This document shows, one piece after another, positions 6,432 through 10,232 of a DNA stretch of 10,232 nucleotides. Under the pieces are notes generated by a model. It made no database searches. It saw only the letters and a list, made by a program, of their open reading frames with translations, and was not told where the DNA came from. The stretch covers positions 1-10,232 of the forward strand of contig JALVUB010000072.1 in assembly GCA_027023915.1 (NCBI GenBank). Reading direction: 5' to 3'. Source of the DNA: Sedimenticola sp. (lineage in GTDB: Bacteria > Pseudomonadota > Gammaproteobacteria > Chromatiales > Chromatiaceae). The stretch's first letter is position 1. Each line of letters begins with the position of its first letter. The translations under genes and the position numbers were made by a program.

Positions 6432-7217
6432 ATGGCGCATACCATCAGCATTGCCAACCAGAAAGGGGGCGTGGGCAAGACCACCACGGCGGTCAACCTG
6501 GCGTCCGCCCTGGCGCGTGCCGGCAAGCGGGTGCTGCTGGTGGATCTCGACCCTCAGGGCAACGCCACCACCGGTTGCGGGGTGGACAAGCTGGATCTCG
6601 ATTTTTCCACCTATGAAGTGCTGCTGGAGAACCAGCCGGCAAAAAAGGCGTTGCGGCGCAGCGCCGGTGACGAGTTCGACCTGTTGCCCTCCAATACCGA
6701 CCTCACCGCCGCCGAGGTCAATCTTCTCGATAATCCCCTGCGGGAACGGCGGCTGTCCATGGCGCTGGAGCCGCTGCTACCGGATTATGACTATCTGTTG
6801 ATCGACTGTCCGCCGTCCTTGAGCATGTTGACCGTCAACGCCCTGGTGGCGAGCCAGGGGGTATTGGTCCCGTTGCAGACCGAGTACTACGCGCTGGAGG
6901 GACTTACCGGCCTGCTTGACACCATCGAGCGGGTGCGGGAGCGGTTCAATCCCAGGTTGAAACTTGAGGGCATCTTGCGCACCATGCACGATCTTCGCAA
7001 CCGGCTGGCGGCGGAAGTGTCGCGGCAGCTCATCGAGCATTTCGACAAGCTGGTGTTCCGTACCGTGATCCCCCGCAACGTGCGGGTGGCGGAGGCGCCC
7101 AGTCACGGCCAGTCGGTGCTGCTCTACGACCGCTATTCTCGCGGCGCCGTGGCCTACATGGCCCTGGCCAGCGAGCTGCTTCGGCGGCACCAGCCCGAGG
7201 CGGTGATGCAAGAATGA
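6432..7217 (+). CDS. parA: Chromosome-partitioning ATPase ParA (Soj)
   Basis: This ParA/MinD-superfamily ATPase binds nucleoid DNA as an ATP dimer and is stimulated by ParB to move the origin region. It is 261 aa, typical of chromosomal ParA without an N-terminal HTH. The deviant Walker A is KGGVGKTT (11-18, signature lysine K11). Walker A' is VDLDPQGNAT (37-46) with D40. Walker B is LLIDCPPS (122-129). The segment LRTMHDLRNRLAAEVSRQL (182-200) and IPRNVRVAEAPSHG (213-226) are typical of the chromosomal family. The start ATG 6432 has GGGGTG about five bases upstream. It lies 86 bases after rsmG and 19 bases before parB, forming the usual rsmG-parA-parB string. All key residues are intact. Confidence 0.96.
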   Translation: MAHTISIANQKGGVGKTTTAVNLASALARAGKRVLLVDLDPQGNATTGCGVDKLDLDFSTYEVLLENQPAKKALRRSAGDEFDLLPSNTDLTAAEVNLLDNPLRERRLSMALEPLLPDYDYLLIDCPPSLSMLTVNALVASQGVLVPLQTEYYALEGLTGLLDTIERVRERFNPRLKLEGILRTMHDLRNRLAAEVSRQLIEHFDKLVFRTVIPRNVRVAEAPSHGQSVLLYDRYSRGAVAYMALASELLRRHQPEAVMQE

Positions 7218-7236
7218 CCGTAACGACGGAGAAATC

Positions 7237-8112
7237 ATGGCTAAACGGGGTTTAGGCAGGGGGTTGGATGCCCTGCTGGGGGGCGCGCCCACGGCGCGCG
7301 ATAAGCCGTCGTCGGAAGGCAGCGGCGCGCCGGCGATGATTGCCATTGATCTTGTGGAGCGGGGTCGCTATCAGCCCCGGCGCCATTTCGACGAGGACAG
7401 CCTGCGCGAACTGGCCGATTCCATCGCCGCTCAGGGAGTGGTGCAGCCGGTGGTGGTGCGTCCCGCGCGGGAGCCGGGCCGTTACGAGCTGATCGCCGGC
7501 GAGCGCCGTTGGCGGGCGGCGCAACTGGCGGGGTTGCAGGAGATCCCGGCGGTGATCCGGGAGGTGGACGATCAGGCCGCCATGGCCATGGGGCTGATCG
7601 AGAATATCCAGCGGGACGATCTCAATCCGCTGGAAGAGGCCCAGGCGCTCCATCGCCTGCTGAAGGAGTTCGGGCTGACCCACCAGCAGATCGCCCAGGC
7701 CGTGGGCAAGTCGCGCACCACGGTGACCAACCTGATGCGTCTTTTGGATCTCAATGCCGATGTGAAGGCGCTGGTGGAGGCGGGCAGGCTGGAGATGGGG
7801 CACGCCCGCGCCCTGCTCGCCCTGGAGGGCGCGATGCAGAGCCAGGTGGCGGAAAAAGTGGTGAAAAAGGGGCTTTCGGTGCGCGAGACCGAAGCTTTGG
7901 TGCGGCGGTGCAAGGAGCAGGGCGGTGAAGCTCGCAAGCCAAAGTCGCAACCCTCTCTCGACCCCGACGTGCGCCGGCTGTTGCAAGAGCTGGGCGAAAC
8001 CCTGGGCGCGCCGGTGGATCTCAAGCAGGGCAGTGGCGGCAAGGGCAAGCTGGTGATCAGCTACAACAGCCTGGACGAGCTGGAAGGAATCATTGCTCAT
8101 ATTCGCTCTTAA
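7237..8112 (+). CDS. parB: Chromosome-partitioning protein ParB (Spo0J)
   Basis: This CTP-dependent DNA clamp loads at parS sites and spreads around the origin. It is 291 aa. The N-terminal KRGLGRGLDALL (3-14) is the ParA-stimulating peptide. The ParB/Srx domain carries IAGERRWRAAQLAG (86-99), whose G88-E89-R90-R91 form the CTP-binding GERR motif, and ENIQRDDLNPLEEA (122-135). A helix-turn-helix follows (about 147-170, THQQIAQAVGKSRTTVTNLM). The linker near 230-240 is basic and flexible, and the C-terminal dimerisation domain is at about 243-291. The start ATG 7237 has GGAG six bases upstream. No consensus parS site was found by eye in this window, so its sites probably lie elsewhere near the origin. 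Confidence 0.96.
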   Translation: MAKRGLGRGLDALLGGAPTARDKPSSEGSGAPAMIAIDLVERGRYQPRRHFDEDSLRELADSIAAQGVVQPVVVRPAREPGRYELIAGERRWRAAQLAGLQEIPAVIREVDDQAAMAMGLIENIQRDDLNPLEEAQALHRLLKEFGLTHQQIAQAVGKSRTTVTNLMRLLDLNADVKALVEAGRLEMGHARALLALEGAMQSQVAEKVVKKGLSVRETEALVRRCKEQGGEARKPKSQPSLDPDVRRLLQELGETLGAPVDLKQGSGGKGKLVISYNSLDELEGIIAHIRS

Positions 8113-8124
8113 TCGCTCCATCTG

Positions 8125-8153
8125 TTGACCTTATATTGCAAGGTGCTTATAAT
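8125..8153 (+). promoter_or_regulatory. Near-consensus sigma-70 promoter of the atp operon
   Basis: TTGACC (8125-8130) and TATAAT (8148-8153) are separated by exactly 17 bases, giving 11 of 12 consensus positions. The predicted start is near 8160, about 33 bases before the atpI ATG. It lies just after the parB stop and is by far the strongest promoter-like element in the window, fitting high constitutive expression of ATP synthase. Confidence 0.85.
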
Positions 8154-8192
8154 TCGCGGCCTTTGTGACGGGGTGGCCGGTGGCGGAGGGCG

Positions 8193-8567
8193 ATGAAGAC
8201 GCCCGACAGAAGCAAGGCCGCGCGGTTGCTCCGCTACCAGCTCTACATGCTTCCAATCTTGGTAATGGGGGCGTGGTTATTCGGCGGAAAAGCGGCGTTG
8301 TCGGCCCTTCTCGGTGGGGGCTTGGCGCTGGTGGTCAATCTGCTGTTCGCGGCGCTGGTGTTTGGCGCCTACAAGGCCGCCGAGCCGGGAAAGCTGGCGA
8401 CGAGACTCTACGCGGCGGAGGTGGCCAAGTTGCTTTTCGTGGCGCTGGCCTTCGCGGCGATTTTTTTGTGGATCAGGCCGCTGAATGTCGCGGCCCTTTT
8501 TGTAACATTTTTCCTGGTTCAGGTGGGGGCGCCGCTGCTGGCCCATCTGCTGCCAACGGGCGACTGA
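8193..8567 (+). CDS. atpI: ATP synthase accessory protein AtpI
   Basis: This small hydrophobic protein is encoded first in the atp operon; in studied species AtpI assists c-ring assembly and may handle magnesium. It is 124 aa with about four membrane segments (near 17-30, 34-58, 76-93 and 97-120). The N-terminus is basic (KTPDRSKAARLLRYQ). GAYKAAEPGKLATRLYAAEVAKLL in the middle, split by a cytoplasmic loop, resembles proteobacterial AtpI. The start ATG 8193 has a strong GGAGG three bases upstream. Sequence conservation is low in this family, so the call rests on the first-gene position before atpB, size and topology. It lies 31 bases before atpB and shares the promoter at 8125-8153. Confidence 0.9.
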   Translation: MKTPDRSKAARLLRYQLYMLPILVMGAWLFGGKAALSALLGGGLALVVNLLFAALVFGAYKAAEPGKLATRLYAAEVAKLLFVALAFAAIFLWIRPLNVAALFVTFFLVQVGAPLLAHLLPTGD

Positions 8568-8598
8568 AATAGTAGAGAGCGGGCACGGGTTCGAGACG

Positions 8599-9465
8599 AT
8601 GGCTTCAGGTGAAACGATCACATCGAGCGAGTACATCTCCCACCATCTCACCAATCTGGTGTTGGGCCGTTTTCCCGATGGTCACTGGGGGCTGGCTCAC
8701 TCCGCGGAGGAGGCCAAGGAGTTCGGCTTCTGGGCGATTCATCTCGACACCATGTTCTGGTCCCTCGCGCTGGCGGTTCTTTTCAGTTACCTCTTCTGGA
8801 AGGCGGCGAAAAACGCCACTGCCGGCGTGCCGGGGAAGCTTCAGAACTTTGTCGAGATGATGGTTGAGTTCGTGGACAACAGCGTGAAAGGTTCCTTCTC
8901 GGGACGAAATCCGCTGGTGGCTCCCCTGGCGCTTACGATTTTCGTTTGGGTTTTTCTGATGAACCTGATGGATCTGGTGCCGGTGGACCTGATCCCGCGC
9001 ATCGCCGGCTGGCTCGGCATTCACCACATGCGGGTGGTGCCCTCCACCGATCCCAACGTCACTTTCGCCCTGGCGCTGGGGGTGTTCGTTCTCATTATTT
9101 ACTACAGCATCAAGATCAAGGGGGTGGGTGGCTTCATTGGCGAGCTTACCGGCCAGCCTTTTGAGTCGAAAAATCCGCTGCTACGCCCGGTTTTCTTTGT
9201 CGTCAACCTGGTTCTGGAGGGTGTCAACCTGTTGGCCAAGCCGGTCTCGCTGTCACTCCGGCTGTTCGGCAACATGTACGCAGGCGAGATGATCTTCATC
9301 CTTATTTCGCTTATGTACGGAGCCGGTTGGGCGCTGGGGTTGTTTGGCGGAGCCTTGCAGTTCGTCTGGGCGGTGTTCCACATTCTGGTTATCACCCTGC
9401 AGGCGTTCATTTTCATGACCCTCACCATCGTCTATCTGGACATGGCGCACAGCGAACATCACTGA
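8599..9465 (+). CDS. atpB: ATP synthase F0 subunit a
   Basis: This inner-membrane stator subunit forms the two proton half-channels against the c-ring. It is 288 aa (E. coli 271). The essential arginine is R221 in SLSLRLFGNMYAGE, with N225 and E230 at the spacing of E. coli R210, N214 and E219. Near the C-terminus, FHILVITLQAFIFMTLTIVY carries H261 and Q268, matching E. coli H245 and Q252. MNLMDLVPVDLIP (121-133) is the conserved second helix region. Five or six membrane helices are visible. The insertion relative to E. coli lies partly between R221 and H261 (about five residues, near the GAGWALGLFGG loop). The ATG at 8599 has no strong ribosome site; GAGA precedes it closely. Confidence 0.97.
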   Translation: MASGETITSSEYISHHLTNLVLGRFPDGHWGLAHSAEEAKEFGFWAIHLDTMFWSLALAVLFSYLFWKAAKNATAGVPGKLQNFVEMMVEFVDNSVKGSFSGRNPLVAPLALTIFVWVFLMNLMDLVPVDLIPRIAGWLGIHHMRVVPSTDPNVTFALALGVFVLIIYYSIKIKGVGGFIGELTGQPFESKNPLLRPVFFVVNLVLEGVNLLAKPVSLSLRLFGNMYAGEMIFILISLMYGAGWALGLFGGALQFVWAVFHILVITLQAFIFMTLTIVYLDMAHSEHH

Positions 9466-9479
9466 TTTCAAACCTTGTA

Positions 9480-9512
9480 ACTTTTGACTATCTGGAAAAA
9501 CTGGAGACGATC
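9480..9512 (+). promoter_or_regulatory. atpE translation initiation leader, E. coli-like
   Basis: The bases before atpE contain a T-rich start (CTTTTGACTA), an A-rich centre and AACTGGAGACGATC with GGAG at 9503-9506, six bases before ATG. From memory, the E. coli atpE leader, described as a translational enhancer, ends AACTGGAGACTGTC before its ATG, so the layout and 12 of the last 14 bases agree. This probably supports the high yield needed for subunit c. Confidence 0.55.
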
Positions 9513-9746
9513 ATGGAACATGCACTGCTGGTAATTGCCGCCGCTCTCATGATGGGACTTGGTGCCGTTGGCGCTGCTATCGGTATTGGCGTTCTCGGCG
9601 GACGCTTTCTCGAAGGCGCCGCGCGGCAACCCGAGCTCATCCCCATGCTGCGTACCCAATTCTTCATCGTCATGGGCCTCACCGACGCCGTGCCCATGAT
9701 TGCCGTGGGCCTGGGCATGTATGTGCTCTTCGCCCTGGCGGGGTAA
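9513..9746 (+). CDS. atpE: ATP synthase F0 subunit c
   Basis: This subunit is a proteolipid hairpin; about 8-15 copies form the rotor ring. It is 77 aa (E. coli 79). Helix 1 (about 4-33) has the glycine-rich packing pattern GLGAVGAAIGIGVLGG. The polar loop ARQP (37-40) contacts gamma and epsilon. Helix 2 carries the ion-binding D58 in GLTDAVPMIAVGLG, equivalent to E. coli D61. The Asp carboxylate, followed by Ala rather than Ser and without the Na+-ligand Gln/Glu pattern, points to proton coupling. The start ATG 9513 was chosen over longer in-frame upstream starts inside atpB because of GGAG at 9503 and exact family length. It lies 47 bases after atpB. Confidence 0.97.
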   Translation: MEHALLVIAAALMMGLGAVGAAIGIGVLGGRFLEGAARQPELIPMLRTQFFIVMGLTDAVPMIAVGLGMYVLFALAG

Positions 9747-9765
9747 CAACGGGGCGCCATTTTCA

Positions 9766-9785
9766 ACCTCTCGTAGTGACGAGGT
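9766..9785 (+). promoter_or_regulatory. Possible hairpin covering the atpF ribosome site
   Basis: ACCTC (9766-9770) is exactly complementary to GAGGT (9781-9785), the atpF ribosome site, with a 10-base loop. An alternative pairing, CTCG (9770-9773) with CGAG (9780-9783), covers part of it too. Pairing would lower subunit b initiation relative to subunit c. The stems are short and this is a structural guess. Confidence 0.3.
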
Positions 9786-9791
9786 AGCGGG

Positions 9792-10232
9792 ATGAACATC
9801 AATCTGACCCTCATCGCCCAGCTCGCCTCCTTCGTGGTGTTTGTCTGGTTCGTGATGAAGTACGTCTGGCCGCCCATGGTGAAGGCCATGGAAGAGCGAA
9901 AGGCGAAGATCGCCGACGGTCTGGCAGCCGCGGAGCGGGGCGTGCATGAGAAGGAGCTGGCCGAGCAGGCCGCCAAGGAGAAGCTCCACGAGGCCAAGCA
10001 GCAGTCCGCCGAGATCGTCGCCCGCGCCGAGAAGCGCGCGGCGGAGATTGTGGATGAGGCCAAGGAGCAGGCGCGGGTGGAAGGCGAGCGTATTCTGGCC
10101 GCCGCCCGGGCCGAGCTGGAGCAGGAGCTGAACAAGGCGCGAGAAGTGCTGCGTCAGCAGGTGGGCGAGCTGGCGGTGGCCGGCGCGGAGAAGATCCTGC
10201 GCCGCGAGATCGATGCCGGTGCTCACAAAGAG
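9792..10232 (+). CDS. atpF: ATP synthase F0 subunit b, C-terminal end cut by window edge
   Basis: This is the peripheral stalk subunit, a dimer linking F0 to delta and alpha of F1. 147 codons are open to the edge (E. coli b is 156 aa), so only roughly the last ten residues are missing. The start MNINLTLIAQLASFVVFVWF is the classic single N-terminal membrane segment. VWPPMVKAMEERKAKIADGL (25-44) marks the hinge, and a long charged Ala/Glu/Lys/Arg-rich helix (45-135) forms the right-handed coiled-coil stalk. LAVAGAEKILRREID near the end matches the delta-binding region of the family. The start ATG 9792 has GAGGT at 9781-9785 with six bases between. It lies 45 bases after atpE, and by synteny atpH-atpA-atpG-atpD-atpC are expected beyond the edge. 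Confidence 0.97.
   Translation, partial: MNINLTLIAQLASFVVFVWFVMKYVWPPMVKAMEERKAKIADGLAAAERGVHEKELAEQAAKEKLHEAKQQSAEIVARAEKRAAEIVDEAKEQARVEGERILAAARAELEQELNKAREVLRQQVGELAVAGAEKILRREIDAGAHKE

Noticed and set aside
7252..8121. 289-codon open frame on the minus strand opposite parB
   Set aside because: Covers exactly the parB gene, His/Gln/Arg-rich shadow without recognisable motifs.
9468..10226. 252-codon open frame on the minus strand opposite atpE and atpF
   Set aside because: Leu/His/Gly-rich translation typical of antisense to coiled-coil and proteolipid genes; atpE and atpF are certain.

Overview
The window is about 10.2 kb of GC-rich (roughly 60%), densely coded bacterial chromosome. The order rsmG-parA-parB-atpI-atpB-atpE-atpF is the usual origin-proximal arrangement of Gammaproteobacteria. 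A UbiH-type ubiquinone hydroxylase and an EndA-type nuclease also fit a free-living gammaproteobacterium that respires with ubiquinone. I cannot name the genus. There are no tRNA, rRNA, CRISPR or IS features, and no stretch over 300 bases lacks a gene.

Left part (1-1114, minus strand): the N-terminal 145 codons of ubiH, running off the left edge, and upstream of it a secreted endonuclease I (endA) with a GTG start. A 99-base divergent promoter region (1115-1213) separates endA from everything to the right, which is all on the plus strand.

Middle part (1214-5716): four tightly coupled genes. They encode a membrane-anchored Sel1/TPR-like protein, an exported von Willebrand factor A (vWA) protein resembling the periplasmic half of the PpkA kinase, an ABC ATPase of the LolD/TagT type, and an FtsX/LolE/TagS-type permease. 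The set recalls part of the threonine-phosphorylation branch of type VI secretion (tagT, tagS, ppkA), but no kinase, phosphatase, FHA or secretion-machine gene is present here. It is the most interesting part of the window. The last gene overlaps rsmG by four bases, so this module sits where mnmG usually lies.

Right part (5713-10232): rsmG (16S rRNA m7G527 methyltransferase), the chromosome-partitioning pair parA-parB, then the ATP synthase operon. The operon starts from a near-consensus sigma-70 promoter in the parB-atpI gap and continues through atpI, atpB (subunit a), atpE (subunit c) and the first 147 codons of atpF (subunit b), which runs off the right edge. The Asp in subunit c and the residues around it suggest a proton-driven rather than sodium-driven enzyme. 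The leader just before atpE resembles the E. coli atpE translational enhancer region.
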